Source: SXTU01 sp964496695
GTDB lineage: Bacteria > Verrucomicrobiota > Verrucomicrobiia > Limisphaerales > SXTU01
Length of the DNA stretch: 64,000 nucleotides
Direction: 5' to 3'
Assembly (NCBI GenBank): GCA_964496695.1
Contig: CAZCBE010000002.1
Coordinates: 124,001 to 188,000 of the forward strand
Shown here: in pieces, positions 44,111-53,145 of the stretch
Layout: every line of letters starts with the position of its first letter
Numbering within the stretch: position 1 is the first letter of the stretch
Notes under the pieces: model-generated
Seen by the model: only the letters and a program-made list of their open reading frames with translations
Database searches by the model: none
What the model was told of the DNA's origin: nothing
Program-made: the position numbers and the translations under genes

Positions 44111-44183
44111 GAGTGGTGCGTGGTGCGTGTTGCGTGAGGGTGTGTTGACGGCAGGCACGCAACACGCAGCACGCAACACGCCG
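44111..44183. repeat. Iterated TGCGTGT hairpin between ispF and the hypothetical gene
   Basis: GAGTGGTGCGTGGTGCGTGTTGCGTG opposes CACGCAACACGCAGCACGCAACACG across a 20-base loop. It starts four bases before the 91-residue gene. The same design, with a different loop, occurs between exbB and exbD (57929-58008). Confidence 0.85.
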
Positions 44184-44207
44184 GGTGGAAGTGGCTTTCA
44201 TTGAGGC

Positions 44208-44687
44208 TTACTCCGGCAAATCCACACTGGCCACCGCCATCGCGGCGATGCCTTCTTCGCGGCCGACGAAGCCCATCTTCTCGTTGGTGGTCGCTTTGAT
44301 GCCAACCTTCTTCGGGTCGAGGCCGAGGGCGGCGGCGATGTTCGCCTTCATTCCCTGGACGTGGGGCATGAGCTTGGGAGCCTGGGCGATGAGCGAGGCA
44401 TCCACGTTCACGAGACGGCCCTGACGGAGCTTCACCTGGCGTGCGGCCTCTTCCAGAAAGATGCGGCTGGGTGCGCCTTTCCAACGCGGGTCAGTGTTCG
44501 GGAAAAATTGCCCGATGTCGCCTTCGCCAATTGCCCCGAGCACGGCGTCGGTGATGGCGTGCATCAAGGCGTCGGCGTCCGAGTGGCCGTCGAGGCCCTT
44601 GGTGTGCGGGATGTCCACGCCGCCGAGGATGAGTTTGCGCCCCTCGACCAATTGGTGGACGTCGTAGCCAATACCGACGTGTATCAT
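44208..44687 (-). CDS. ispF: 2-C-methyl-D-erythritol 2,4-cyclodiphosphate synthase
   Basis: 159-residue enzyme of the non-mevalonate isoprenoid pathway; it closes CDP-ME2P to the cyclic diphosphate and releases CMP. The zinc ligands lie in GYDVHQL (Asp9, His11) and the later His of LDGHSDADAL. IGQFFPNTDPRWKG and the C-terminal IKATTNEKMGFVGREEGIAA are diagnostic. Length is normal. It is a single gene here with no ispD next to it, so the pathway is dispersed, and it would supply precursors for the terpene cyclase product. Confidence 0.97.
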   Translation of the reverse strand: MIHVGIGYDVHQLVEGRKLILGGVDIPHTKGLDGHSDADALMHAITDAVLGAIGEGDIGQFFPNTDPRWKGAPSRIFLEEAARQVKLRQGRLVNVDASLIAQAPKLMPHVQGMKANIAAALGLDPKKVGIKATTNEKMGFVGREEGIAAMAVASVDLPE

Positions 44688-44744
44688 GGCCGGAGGCTAG
44701 GCGGTCGGAGCGTGGTCAACAAAGCAAAAAGCAGGGGGCAGCAT

Positions 44745-44825
44745 TCAGTAACCAGTATTCAGTCAACGCCAGTCAACGCGAACGGGGACCATGCACCCCA
44801 CTAATTACTAACAACTGAGCACTGA
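44745..44825. repeat. Iterated CAGTATTCAGT stretch downstream of the cyclase-like gene
   Basis: CATTCAGTAACCAGTATTCAGTCAACG and, further on, CAACTGAGCACTGACTAC, a degenerate relative of the hairpin at 39382-39472. It fills most of the 150-base gap 44688-44837. Confidence 0.65.
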
Positions 44826-44837
44826 CTACTTCCCGGA

Positions 44838-46676
44838 TTACGCCAGCTTGCCGCCCTTGAGGCTCTTGACGCGGTAGCAGTGGAATTCGCCGAGGTCCTT
44901 GTGCGAAACGGTGGCGCGGTCGGCCTCGATGATCTTGAAGACCTTCTGATAGACCTCGGGGCCGATGAGCACATCGCCATCGCGCGCGCCCTTGCAGTAG
45001 TGCGAGGCCCGCTCAATGCCGGAACCCAGCGCGACGAACTCCATGCGGCTGCCGTCGCCGATGAAACCGTGCATCACTTCGCCGATGTGGACGCCGACCG
45101 CCAGTTCGCAGGTCGGGGCGCTCTGATCCTTGCGCTTGGTGTTGATCTCGCGCACGGATTGCTCCATGGCGATGGCGGCACAGACGGCCTTCTCGTTTTG
45201 CTGCAAGTCCGGCTCGGGGGAGCCGAAGACGGCGATGATTTCCTCACCACCGGATTTGACCAGGGTGCCATCGTAGCGGAACACGGCATCCATGGTCGCG
45301 CCGAGATAATCCCGCAGCAGCGCGGCGGCATCGGCGGGAGCCATGCCGGGGACGGCGGCGAGGCCGCGCAGATCAGCGAAGAGGACCGGCAGGTCAGACT
45401 TCGTCGCGCCGGGCGTGAGGCGCTCCAGGCGGAGGTTCTCGAGGAGGCGTTCCTGCACGCGGGGCGGGAACTTCGTGGTGATGCGGTCCAGCAGCGAGGC
45501 GTTGTGCGAGATCTTCGCCTGCAAATCCTGGTTGAAGATGATGACCGCGATGTAGTGCGCCACGGCCAGCAGGAACTGCATGTCATCCTCGCCGAAGGGT
45601 TCACTCCGCTCCGGGTCGTCCAAGTAGATCGCGCCCAGCGGCTTCTCCTTGAGGAGCAGCGGGGCATACATGCCGGTCTCGACCGTGACGAGCTTGGTGT
45701 CGAGCGCGCCATCGTCGTTGTTGCGCTGGAGGATAAACCCGTGCGCTTCCTCCATGACGCGGCGGGCGAGCGATTCACTGACGATCACTTCGCCCTTCGG
45801 GATGCTGGCACCCACCTGCACGCGGCCCGAGGCAGGATCATGCAGCATGAGCGCCCCACGTTTCGCCCCGGGGATCAGGGTGAGGACGCGCGTGAGGATG
45901 GCCTGGAGCATGTCCGGCAGGCGCATGTCCGGCGTGAAGGACAGGGGAACCTGATAGAGACTGGCTAGGCGGCGCTTGAAGCCACCATCCGCCTGGGTAT
46001 CGGTGGCGGTTGCGGTCGGGCCTGGAGCCGGCTCCGGCTCTGGCTCTGGAGCGGCCAGCGTCGGTGCGGGAGGGGCAGGGGAGGCAACCGGTTCAGGCGC
46101 GGGCGGCGGCGGCGGCGGCGGCGGGAGCGGGGCTGGAGCAGCGGCAGGCCGGGCCACGATGCTGACCTTGGGCGGTTCGGCGGCGGGGGCCGGAGCAGGT
46201 GCGGGGGCCGCAGGCTGAACGGGCCGGGCCACCAGCGGGATGCCAGCAGCCTGGGCTCCGGGTGGCTTGGGTGGCAAAATTCCCTGTGCCGGGGCCGGGG
46301 CCATCGTGTTGACCGAAGGGATGAGCATGCCCCCTTCCGGCGCGGCGGCCGGCTTGGGTGCGGCTTTGGCGGCCGGCTTGGGCGGGGTAAATTCGATGCG
46401 GATCGAGGTTTCGCCCGTGCGGATGACACTCTGGGTGGTGACCGGCGCGTTCTCGATGTATTCACCGTCCACGACGGTGCCGTTGGTGCTGCGCAGGTCT
46501 TCGATCCAGACCTCGCCGTTGGTCACTTTGATCCGACAATGCTTGCGGGAAACCGTCGGATCGGCTCCGAAGTCGAGGTCGGGTGCGCTCAGAGGGCTGA
46601 GGCGACCGATGAGGATTTCCCCCCGCTCAAAGGTGCGGATTTCCTCTTTGCCCTGATAGCTGTAAATGACTCGCAT
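44838..46676 (-). CDS. FHA-GAF-adenylate/guanylate cyclase-like protein with degenerate catalytic site
   Basis: 612 residues in the order: FHA phosphothreonine-binding domain (about 20-95; GRLSPL, VSRKHCRI, DLRSTNGTVVDG), a Pro/Ala linker (about 100-225), a GAF domain (about 250-395) and a class III nucleotide cyclase homology domain (about 425-600). In the last, the first metal aspartate is present (LFADLRGLAAV). The second lies in a GGEE sequence where GD is normal, so Asp is replaced by Glu. The transition-state Asn and Arg (DxVNxAxR) are lost: the segment reads GSGIERASHYC. It may be a receptor or pseudo-enzyme. Pairing with a CNB-containing redox operon elsewhere in the window is worth noting. 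Confidence 0.85.
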   Translation of the reverse strand: MRVIYSYQGKEEIRTFERGEILIGRLSPLSAPDLDFGADPTVSRKHCRIKVTNGEVWIEDLRSTNGTVVDGEYIENAPVTTQSVIRTGETSIRIEFTPPKPAAKAAPKPAAAPEGGMLIPSVNTMAPAPAQGILPPKPPGAQAAGIPLVARPVQPAAPAPAPAPAAEPPKVSIVARPAAAPAPLPPPPPPPPAPEPVASPAPPAPTLAAPEPEPEPAPGPTATATDTQADGGFKRRLASLYQVPLSFTPDMRLPDMLQAILTRVLTLIPGAKRGALMLHDPASGRVQVGASIPKGEVIVSESLARRVMEEAHGFILQRNNDDGALDTKLVTVETGMYAPLLLKEKPLGAIYLDDPERSEPFGEDDMQFLLAVAHYIAVIIFNQDLQAKISHNASLLDRITTKFPPRVQERLLENLRLERLTPGATKSDLPVLFADLRGLAAVPGMAPADAAALLRDYLGATMDAVFRYDGTLVKSGGEEIIAVFGSPEPDLQQNEKAVCAAIAMEQSVREINTKRKDQSAPTCELAVGVHIGEVMHGFIGDGSRMEFVALGSGIERASHYCKGARDGDVLIGPEVYQKVFKIIEADRATVSHKDLGEFHCYRVKSLKGGKLA

Positions 46677-46836
46677 GTGCTCGCCGGTCGCTATTCAAAT
46701 GCCACCCACTGATGTTACCGGTCAATCCGGCATTCCCCAGTTGGGAGGCGACGGGGGAGAGACTAAACACCCACCGCCACCAACGGCAAGCACTTGATGG
46801 GAGCCACGCCAAGATTCAGCACCCGGCGTCGGGGTT

Positions 46837-48030
46837 TCAGGCGACGGTGGGCGGCGGGACGGACGACGGGTTTTGACCGGCGACCTCGCCGCGCAGCCGG
46901 GCAATGATGGGGGGAAGTGTCGCCAAAAGGTGCTCCACTTCCTCGGCCGTGTTGTAGATGCCGAGGCTGAAGCGCACGGAACCCTTGGCCCGGGCCGGGG
47001 AGAGCCCCATCGCGGTCAGGACATGGCTGGGCGCCAGTGAACCGGTGGTGCAGGCGGAGCCGCTGGAGACGCAGATGCCCTCCCGGTCCAGCAGCAGCAG
47101 GATGCCTTCGGCTTCACAGCCGGTGAAGGTGAGGTTGCTGGTGTTGGGCAGCCGGGAATCGCGTCCACCGTTGCGGTTGGTCCCGGGAATGGTGGTGAGA
47201 ATGGTCTGCTCCAGCCGGTCGCGCAGCGCGCGGATGCGGGTGTTTTCGTCCTGGATGGAGGCCAGCGCCAGCTCGGCGGCCCGGCCGAAACCGACGATGT
47301 AAGGCACGTTTTCCGTGCCGCCGCGACGGCCCATCTCCTGCCCGCCACCGATCAGATACGAGTGAAAGGGCGCGGTGTAACGGCAGTAGAGGAGGCCCAC
47401 GCCCTTGGGCGCATGGAGCTTGTGCGCGGAGAGCGAGAGGAAGTCCACGCCGAGTTCATCCACGTCCACCTTGAGCTTGCCCGGCACCTGCACCGCGTCG
47501 GTATGGTAGAGCACGCCCTTGCTGCGGCAGATCGCGGCGATCTCCTCCAAGGGGAAGAGCACGCCGGTTTCGTTGTTGGCCCACATGACCGAGACGATGG
47601 CCGTGTCGGGCCGGATGGATTTCTCCAGGAAGTGCAGGTCCAGGGAGCCGTCCGACTCCACGGGCAGGAAGGTCACATCATAGCCGCGCCGCCGGAGATA
47701 CTCGCAGAATTTGATGTTTGCCGAGTGCTCCACCGCCGTGGTGAGCACATGGCGTTTGCCCGGCTGCGTGACCAGCGCACTGTGGAGGGCGGTGTTGTTC
47801 GCCTCCGTGCCGCAACTGGTGAAGACGATCTCCCGCGGGTCCGCGCCGATGAGGGCGGCGACCTGCTCGCGGGCCAGGTCCAGGTCTTTGACCACCTGGT
47901 TGCCGAACGAGTAGGCGCTGGAGGCGTTGCCCCACCGCTCGGTGAAGAACGGGGTCATGGCCGCCATCACCTCGGGGGCGACCCGTGTGGTGGCGTTGTT
48001 GTCGAAGTAATATATCCGTCGTTGGCTCAT
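46837..48030 (-). CDS. Cysteine desulfurase, NifS/IscS family (paralog 2)
   Basis: 397-residue PLP enzyme that supplies sulfur for Fe-S clusters or thio-cofactors. Start MSQRRIYYFDNNATTRVAPE; FTSCGTEANNTAL and AVEHSANI (PLP site), LSAHKLHAPKGVGLLYCR with the PLP lysine, GGGQEMGRRGGTENVPYIVG, and the active-site cysteine in SSGSACTTGSLAPSHVL. All catalytic residues are present, and there is no insert of the kind seen in paralog 1. No iscU, sufB or thiI lies next to it. This one looks the better candidate for the housekeeping enzyme. Confidence 0.92.
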   Translation of the reverse strand: MSQRRIYYFDNNATTRVAPEVMAAMTPFFTERWGNASSAYSFGNQVVKDLDLAREQVAALIGADPREIVFTSCGTEANNTALHSALVTQPGKRHVLTTAVEHSANIKFCEYLRRRGYDVTFLPVESDGSLDLHFLEKSIRPDTAIVSVMWANNETGVLFPLEEIAAICRSKGVLYHTDAVQVPGKLKVDVDELGVDFLSLSAHKLHAPKGVGLLYCRYTAPFHSYLIGGGQEMGRRGGTENVPYIVGFGRAAELALASIQDENTRIRALRDRLEQTILTTIPGTNRNGGRDSRLPNTSNLTFTGCEAEGILLLLDREGICVSSGSACTTGSLAPSHVLTAMGLSPARAKGSVRFSLGIYNTAEEVEHLLATLPPIIARLRGEVAGQNPSSVPPPTVA

Positions 48031-48152
48031 CGCAGCCGCCGGCCTGCGGCCAGCGGGAGGGCGAGTCTAGGATTGAGCCTCCAAAGCGCAAGAGTGGATT
48101 CGGCGGCGGGGAATGTTGGGGCGCATCTCGGCACTGCCCCCGCCCTCGCCTC

Positions 48153-48252
48153 GCCGGGCAAGCGAGGACGCTTGCGGCACGGCCGGCCGGAGGCCGGCGC
48201 TACGTAGCGCCCGCGTCCCGCGGGCCGTGTCGCCGGCGTCCGCGCCGGCTCG
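48153..48252. repeat. Family B palindromic element, copy 3
   Basis: About 100 bases in the gap between the desulfurase and comEC, matching 29240-29340 at nearly every position: GGGCAAGCGAGGACGCTTGC, GGCCGGCCGGAGGCCGGCGC, TACGTA centre, CCGCGGGCC, CGCCGGCGTCCGCGCCGGC. Confidence 0.88.
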
Positions 48253-48298
48253 GTTTCGGGGGGGCAGGGTCAAGCTGCGTCCGGAATGGTTCTGCTGC

Positions 48299-50791
48299 TC
48301 AACGGGGCTCCAGTTCCAGCAACACTTTTCCTTCGGGAGACGTTGCCGACACACCCTTGCGGGTAAAGCGCAGCGCGAATGTCCCGGTCTCCGCCAGCCG
48401 CGCCACGACCGCACCACTTCGCTCCAGCCGTGCGCTGAGCGCTGGTTTCGCGCGCTTGCTCACGGGCACCTCCGTGTCGGCCAGCAGGATGAAGCGGGGC
48501 TGGAGCGCGCGCAGCAGTTCGTCCCCGAGCGGCTCTCCTTGCTCGGGCATCCCGGCCACCACAATGTCGGCCCGCAACTCCGGCCTTCGCGCCAGCAGCG
48601 TCCGCTGGCCCGCCGCTCCAAGCTCCGACAGCAGCAGCACGCGCCAGCCGTGGAACTCGCCGCGCAGGACCAGCGCATTGTCGTCGGCGCGCTCGAACTT
48701 GTCCGTGGCCGCCGGGTGCAGGACTTCCCAACCCGCCAGCGGGTCACCTGCGGCAACGCTTTTCCAGCCGGCGGGATTTCCTTCGAGTTGCTTGAGCGCA
48801 TCGCGGTAGGCGGGCGAGCGTGAGCGGGCGGGGCTGGTGAAGGTGAGGCGGGGAGAAAACTCGGTGGTGAGGAGCTTGAAACCACCGACGCGCCGCAGGT
48901 CGCCATGCGAGAGTGCCAGGTTGGCGAGCGTGTTGACGCCCTGCGCGCGGAGGAAGGGCTTCACCAGGAAGTTTGCGGCGGATTCATTCCCGCAGTCCAC
49001 GAGCAGATCGCGGTCGCTGCCCGGCGCATCGCAGTAGATGACGTTGGCTCCCTGCCCGACCACGGTGAGGCGCACTTCATCGCGTGCGCGGATTTCTGCG
49101 GCGATCCAGAGTGTTGCCAGAGCGAGCAAGGCACCCCAGGACCAGCGGCGCTTGCCCGGCGTCCATAACCAGCAGGTGACCAGCAGAAACACAGTGGTGT
49201 AATACGCGAAGAACTCAAAGCCGGTGGGTGACCGAACAGCGGTGAACGCACCGGGCAGGGTGATGGTCCAGTTGCTGAACCAGATCATGCCGCACATGAA
49301 GAACCAGCCAGCATGATTGAACAGATCGGTGAGCCACGGCAGCCAGTCCCCGCAGGCCAGCGCGCCAAGATTGCACGCCAGTGCCCCGCTGCTGAGCGGC
49401 ACGACAACGAGGTTGGCCAGCAGGCTGCCCGGTGTGAAGAGGTGGAAGTAATACGCGATGAGCGGCAATGAACCGAGCCAGGCGGCGAACGAGGTCGCGA
49501 GAGCGGCGATCAACCAGTGCAACGGCCAGTCCAGCCATCGCCGCCAGCGGGGGCGCAGTTCCTCGGGCAGGAACGGATCGGTTCCCACCAGCCGCAGGAG
49601 GAAGGCCTTCACCGGCGGTTCCATCAGCGCGATGCTCAGCACGACAAAGAAGGAGAGCTGGAAGCTGGCTTGAAACAACTGGCTCGGTTCCCAGACGAGG
49701 ATGATAAAGCCGGAGGCGGCAAGGGAGTTGAGCAAATTGCTCGGCCGACGCGCCGACCATCCCAAAATGATGACGGTCATCATGATCGTCGAGCGGATGG
49801 CCGAGGACTGACAGCCCGTGGCGACGGTGTAAAACCAGATGGCAGGAACGATGATGGCTCCGCACCCAATGCGTGGGATCTGGAGCGCCCGCAGCACATG
49901 CACCAGAATCCCGGTGATCAGCGCGATGTGCAGCCCGCTGATGGCGAAGACATGCATGGTTCCGGAGCGCATGAAGGGTTCGGAAACCTCGTCTGTCAGG
50001 GCGGTTTTCCAGCCCAGCGTCATCGCCCAGAGCAGACGTAATTCCTCGTCCTCCACGGGCAGCCCGCGGGCGAGGGTGCGCTGCGACCACGCCAGAAAAC
50101 GGTCGGTCAGCGGCGGCTGTGCGGGCGGGTTCGCCGCCTCCGTGAGCTGCCAGTCGCTCGTGTCCGCGCACTTCAACTGGAAGTAGATTCCCTGCCAGGC
50201 GAGGAAGGTGCGATAGTCGAACAAGTCGGCGGCGGGCGGTCCGGGCGGGGGGCGCAGGATGCCGGTGAGCTCCACCGTGCGTCCGGCGAAGTAGTTCGAG
50301 GCCAGCACGCCCGGGGTGGTCACGGTGACGCGGCCCTTCGCCGGCTGCCATTCTCCACGTCGGCGGATGGCTTCGACTTCCACGAGTGCGTGGGCGCGCC
50401 AGGACTCCTTTTCGTCCCGCACAAAGACCCGCAACGTCGGCGTCTCCACAAGGCGGGCCCGCACGGTCAGCAGTTCCGGTTTGCCGGTGGCCAGCACCCG
50501 CAGATCCCAGGGCGACACCGTGGCGTCGTGACCTGCCATGTTCACCCAGCCGGTCATCACCAGCAGCGGCCAGAGCAGCGCCCCGCGCCATTTGGGCAAC
50601 AGCAGCGCCGCGCCGCAAAATGCCCCCGCCATCAGGAACAATCCCGCCAGCGGCAGCGCCCAGCACCACCCGAGCAGCACGCCCGCCGCATAGGCAAGCG
50701 CCACGGGCACGAAGGGTTGCTGCCGCGCGAAAGCGCTGAGCAAACCCGGATGGTCGGCCGGCGAGGTGGATTGGTCCCCTTCTGGTTTCAA
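48299..50791 (-). CDS. comEC: ComEC/Rec2 family competence protein (DNA uptake channel)
   Basis: 830-residue membrane protein thought to carry single-stranded DNA across the inner membrane during natural transformation. N-terminal hydrophobic segments (about 25-75) are followed by an OB-like soluble region. The competence domain (about 230-500) reads MHVFAISGLHIALITGIL, GCQSSAIRSTIMMTVIILGW and so on. The C-terminal metallo-beta-lactamase-like domain (about 560-830) begins LTVVGQGANVIYCDAPG. Its metal motif is degenerate: SHGDLRRVGG replaces SHxHxDHxGG, so nuclease activity is doubtful. The start is TTG 50791, with no better option visible. Other competence genes are not in the window. Confidence 0.88.
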   Translation of the reverse strand: MKPEGDQSTSPADHPGLLSAFARQQPFVPVALAYAAGVLLGWCWALPLAGLFLMAGAFCGAALLLPKWRGALLWPLLVMTGWVNMAGHDATVSPWDLRVLATGKPELLTVRARLVETPTLRVFVRDEKESWRAHALVEVEAIRRRGEWQPAKGRVTVTTPGVLASNYFAGRTVELTGILRPPPGPPAADLFDYRTFLAWQGIYFQLKCADTSDWQLTEAANPPAQPPLTDRFLAWSQRTLARGLPVEDEELRLLWAMTLGWKTALTDEVSEPFMRSGTMHVFAISGLHIALITGILVHVLRALQIPRIGCGAIIVPAIWFYTVATGCQSSAIRSTIMMTVIILGWSARRPSNLLNSLAASGFIILVWEPSQLFQASFQLSFFVVLSIALMEPPVKAFLLRLVGTDPFLPEELRPRWRRWLDWPLHWLIAALATSFAAWLGSLPLIAYYFHLFTPGSLLANLVVVPLSSGALACNLGALACGDWLPWLTDLFNHAGWFFMCGMIWFSNWTITLPGAFTAVRSPTGFEFFAYYTTVFLLVTCWLWTPGKRRWSWGALLALATLWIAAEIRARDEVRLTVVGQGANVIYCDAPGSDRDLLVDCGNESAANFLVKPFLRAQGVNTLANLALSHGDLRRVGGFKLLTTEFSPRLTFTSPARSRSPAYRDALKQLEGNPAGWKSVAAGDPLAGWEVLHPAATDKFERADDNALVLRGEFHGWRVLLLSELGAAGQRTLLARRPELRADIVVAGMPEQGEPLGDELLRALQPRFILLADTEVPVSKRAKPALSARLERSGAVVARLAETGTFALRFTRKGVSATSPEGKVLLELEPR

Positions 50792-51060
50792 GCGGAGGAA
50801 CGGCGCGGAGGATAGGACCCGAAGGCATCAATGCAATCCCACTTTTTCACGAGGTGTGTTTGCGACCCGAACTTCCCAGCGTGATGGTCGGAGAAGAAAC
50901 TCCAGCCAGACCAGCGAGGGTTTCATCCGGGTGCCTCAGTGTTCATCCGTGGTTGTCAAATTCCTGTTTTGAGATTCGGGGAAACGGCTGTCCCACTGAT
51001 TCAGGCCGCCCGCAGATGAAACTCCCCATGGGCAGCTTGGCGGTCACCGGCGCGCCACAT

Positions 51061-51525
51061 TCAATGCGGATTCCGGCTCCGCCACCACCAGATGCCCGCC
51101 AGTCCCGTAGCTGCCCCGGCTGCGTCCAGCGCCACATCTGCCAGCGAACCCTGTCGCGTGGAGGTGTAGGTCTGGTGCCATTCGTCGGTGGCGGCGTAGG
51201 CCACGGCGAGCAGAAATGCGAAGCGCAGCCCGGCCTGAAACGACCCCGGCGGTTCCGCCGGACCATGCCGCCGCCGCGCCCGCCAGATCAACCCGGCCAG
51301 GATCGCATAGGCCGCTGCGTGACCGGTCTTGCGGGCGGCGAGATGGATGGTGTCCACCGTGCCGGGCGTGATGTCCGGCACCAGCCAGCGGAGGAGCGGT
51401 GCCAAGATGCGCGAAGTCCGCTGCGTCCCGCCCAGATCGGTCGAGGCCGTGAAAATCAACCCCATCCAGAGCGCCACCGGCAGCCAGGCCAGGAGCAGGG
51501 CGCGCGCGGAGGAGCCGCGGCTCAT
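51061..51525 (-). CDS. VanZ family membrane protein
   Basis: 154-residue inner-membrane protein of the VanZ-like family (function unclear; some members affect glycopeptide resistance). Three or four hydrophobic segments: LLAWLPVALWMGLIFTAST, KTGHAAAYAILAGLIWRA, FAFLLAVAYAATDEWHQ and LDAAGAATGLAGIWWW. The DEWHQ motif and the KTGHAAAYA motif identify the family. Its ATG overlaps the stop of the TPR gene (ATGA), so the two form an operon. The 269 bases upstream of 51061 hold no gene. Confidence 0.85.
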   Translation of the reverse strand: MSRGSSARALLLAWLPVALWMGLIFTASTDLGGTQRTSRILAPLLRWLVPDITPGTVDTIHLAARKTGHAAAYAILAGLIWRARRRHGPAEPPGSFQAGLRFAFLLAVAYAATDEWHQTYTSTRQGSLADVALDAAGAATGLAGIWWWRSRNPH

Positions 51526-52919
51526 CCCTGGCCGGAATAGTAGGCGTCCACGCGGGCGGCCACGTCCTTGAAGCCGAAGTCCACCTCGGCGATCTGCTTG
51601 AACTGGTCCATGGCCTCTTCCTTCTTGCCCATTTTTTCGAGCAGGACGCCGAGGGTGTAGAGGAGTTCCTTGCGTTCCTCGTCGAAGCCGGGCTTCTCCT
51701 TGAGCGCGTTCTGGAGCTTGCGGGCGGCCATGTCGTTCATGTTGCGCGAGGCAAAGCACCGTGCGCTGTAGAGCATGGCCTGGAGCCGTTTGTTCGGGTT
51801 GTTCTCGGCCTTTTGGAACTCAGGGATCGCCTCGGTGATGCGGCCGAGGTTGAAGTAGAGCAGGCCCAGGTCGAAGCGGATCGCGAGATCGGTCGGATAC
51901 TTGTCCACCCGCGCGCGGCAGTCGTTGAGGATGAACGCGTCCCGCTCGGCGGCGAGGGCGGCCTTCTGCTCCTCGTAGTTTTCCACCGCAGGATCGAGCT
52001 GCTCGATGACCTGGTTGTAGCGCCGGACGATCAGGTCATTGCGCGTCTGCTCCAGCGTGCCGTCCATGGCCCCGGGGATTTCCTCGATCTTGTGGTAATA
52101 CTCGATCGCGCGGTAGTAGTCCTTCTGCTGGGCGTAAAGCTCGGCGATGTTCTTGAGCAGCTTGAGATTGCCCGGCTCGGTGGCGAGCCGCGCGACATAC
52201 TGCTCAATCAGGCTCTGGGATTGCGCGGCGTCCTTGGTGATGCGTGATTCCTGCTCCAGCCGGTTGGCCTCGCCCTTGTCCTTGAGGATGTCCCGGAAGG
52301 AACCCTTGCCGTCGGCGATGTTTTCGTAGCCGCCTTCGTTGAGCGTGCGTTTGGCGGAGATGTTCTTCGCCATTTCGTTCAGGTGCGGGTCGTTCGGATA
52401 CTGCTTGAGCAAGGCGGCGAAGACCGACTCGGCCTTGTCATTCTGGCCGATGGCGGTGTAGGCCTCGGAGAGCCGGATGGAAACTTCCTTGTCGGCCGGC
52501 GAATCCTGGCGCATCGCCTCCAGCGAGAGGATCGCGCTGCGCGGGAAGTCCAACGCCACCGCCGCCTTGGAAAAGATGTCGTGGGCGAGATTGTTGCGCG
52601 GGTCGCCGGCGATGACCTGCTCGGCAATGAACAGGGCGTCCAGCGGCTGGTTTTCCAGGAGGAACTTGGCCTTGGCCAGCGCCGGGCTGCTGCCGGCGCT
52701 GCTCACGAACTTCTTGAACATCCCCGTGCTGGCCCCGGCTTTCTTGACCGCCGCCCGGCGCAGCGCGTCCCGGCCGGCCAGGAAGCCCGGCTCGCTCTTC
52801 AGCACGGCGAGCAGCAGCTCGATGGCGTAGTCAAGGTTGTTGCGCTCCAGGGCGAACACGCCTTTTTCGTATTGCTCGCGCACCGGTTTCGGAATGGCCG
52901 TCAGACTCTTCTCTGGCAT
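51522..52919 (-). CDS. Tetratricopeptide repeat protein
   Basis: 465-residue soluble protein, helical throughout, with several TPR-like units: QYEKGVFALERNNLDYAIELLLAVLKSEPG, SRLSEAYTAIGQNDKAESVFAALLKQYPND-like, IAELYAQQKDYYRAIEYYHKI, FDLGLLYFNLGRITEAIPEFQKA and YTLGVLLEKMGKKEEAMDQFKQI (given here only as identifiers of the repeats, which lie at about 15-45, 150-180, 255-290, 350-380 and 415-445). The middle (about 185-240) is charged and possibly coiled. No signal peptide. It probably acts as an assembly scaffold; partner unknown. Coupled to the VanZ gene. Confidence 0.82.
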   Translation of the reverse strand: MPEKSLTAIPKPVREQYEKGVFALERNNLDYAIELLLAVLKSEPGFLAGRDALRRAAVKKAGASTGMFKKFVSSAGSSPALAKAKFLLENQPLDALFIAEQVIAGDPRNNLAHDIFSKAAVALDFPRSAILSLEAMRQDSPADKEVSIRLSEAYTAIGQNDKAESVFAALLKQYPNDPHLNEMAKNISAKRTLNEGGYENIADGKGSFRDILKDKGEANRLEQESRITKDAAQSQSLIEQYVARLATEPGNLKLLKNIAELYAQQKDYYRAIEYYHKIEEIPGAMDGTLEQTRNDLIVRRYNQVIEQLDPAVENYEEQKAALAAERDAFILNDCRARVDKYPTDLAIRFDLGLLYFNLGRITEAIPEFQKAENNPNKRLQAMLYSARCFASRNMNDMAARKLQNALKEKPGFDEERKELLYTLGVLLEKMGKKEEAMDQFKQIAEVDFGFKDVAARVDAYYSGQG

Positions 52920-53037
52920 GGCAAAAAGTTATGAACCAGCGGACAAAAAATCCACGCAAAATGTCGGGCTCCGGTGCGATCCCCGGAGATTACCCTTGCA
53001 CCAGCGCGCAAAAAGGATTCAATACGCCCCGTTCGTC

Positions 53038-53122
53038 GCGCACGTGGCGGAATTGGCAGACGCGCTACTTTGAGGTGGTAGTGCCTTACGGCGTGCAGGT
53101 TCAAGTCCTGCCGTGCGCACCA
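53038..53122 (+). tRNA. tRNA-Leu (anticodon GAG), CCA encoded
   Basis: An 85-base class II tRNA. The acceptor stem GCGCACG pairs with CGTGCGC, followed by ACCA. The D-arm contains GAATTGGCAGACGC, the anticodon stem-loop is CTACT-TTGAGGT-GGTAG with GAG at 53072-53074, and the long variable arm and T-arm (TTCAAGTC) follow. The encoded CCA and the closeness to Escherichia coli tRNA-Leu(GAG) make the call secure. Confidence 0.95.
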
Positions 53123-53145
53123 CTCTTCTGGCTTCCCCGGTTGCC

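Noticed and set aside
50792..51060. Small gene between comEC and the VanZ gene
   Set aside because: Open frames here are antisense or lack starts and motifs; part of the stretch resembles a dispersed CATCCGTGG repeat.
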